Origin: LGRD01 sp031378125
GTDB taxonomy: Bacteria > Pseudomonadota > Gammaproteobacteria > Burkholderiales > Burkholderiaceae_C
Direction of reading: 5' to 3'
DNA length: 5,878 nucleotides
Assembly: GCA_031378125.1 (NCBI GenBank)
Contig: JANNDW010000309.1
Location: 1 to 5,878, forward strand
Positions 5,878 through 5,878 of the stretch are shown in pieces; position 1 is the stretch's first letter; every line of letters starts with the position of its first letter. The position numbers were made by a program, and so were the translations under genes. The notes beneath the pieces were generated by a model, which worked only from the letters and a program-made list of their open reading frames with translations, did not search any database and was not told the origin of the DNA.

Positions 5878-5878
5878 G

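Noticed and set aside
1..5878. CRISPR arrays, tRNA or rRNA genes, insertion sequences, prophage or toxin-antitoxin genes.
   Set aside because: I saw no regularly spaced direct repeats, no tRNA-like or rRNA-like sequence, no transposase or integrase motifs; nearly all of the window is occupied by ordinary metabolic, transport and regulatory genes.

Overview
The window is high-GC DNA whose protein families, stacked ATGA gene overlaps and GC-rich intergenic repeats resemble a betaproteobacterium of the order Burkholderiales (Rubrivivax/Variovorax/Acidovorax-like). That placement is an inference from recalled family resemblance; no phylogenetic marker is present.

Layout: (1) 1-184 holds no convincing gene, only a hairpin and repeat-like sequence downstream of a leftward operon. 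(2) 185-2260, minus strand: two permeases of a branched-chain amino acid type (LIV/HAAT) ABC transporter, livH first and livM second, separated by an 84-bp palindromic repeat-like spacer. The ATPases and the binding protein are not in the window. (3) 2261-2356: a divergent control region with a strong inverted repeat (AAGCAA-N4-TTGCTT) just downstream of a -35-like TTGACT, a likely TetR operator. (4) 2357-4832, plus strand: a three-gene operon made of a TetR regulator with a KstR2-like effector domain, an AtuA-family (acyclic terpene utilisation, DUF1446) protein, and a small AtuA-related protein that matches the C-terminal domain of longer AtuA proteins. All three are joined by 4-bp ATGA stop/start overlaps. 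(5) 4833-4878: a short convergent gap with a hairpin. (6) 4879-5877, minus strand: a complete Gfo/Idh/MocA-family NAD(P)-dependent oxidoreductase whose start codon lies at the window edge.

Working model (inference): the TetR protein senses an acyl-CoA or a similar catabolite and controls both its own operon, with the split AtuA pair, and the divergent LIV-type permeases. The transporter would then import a branched or isoprenoid-like organic acid, or another carboxylate, rather than an amino acid. The AtuA family has no firmly established reaction that I can state, so this uptake-plus-AtuA module is the most interesting part of the window. The oxidoreductase faces the other way and need not belong to the same pathway.
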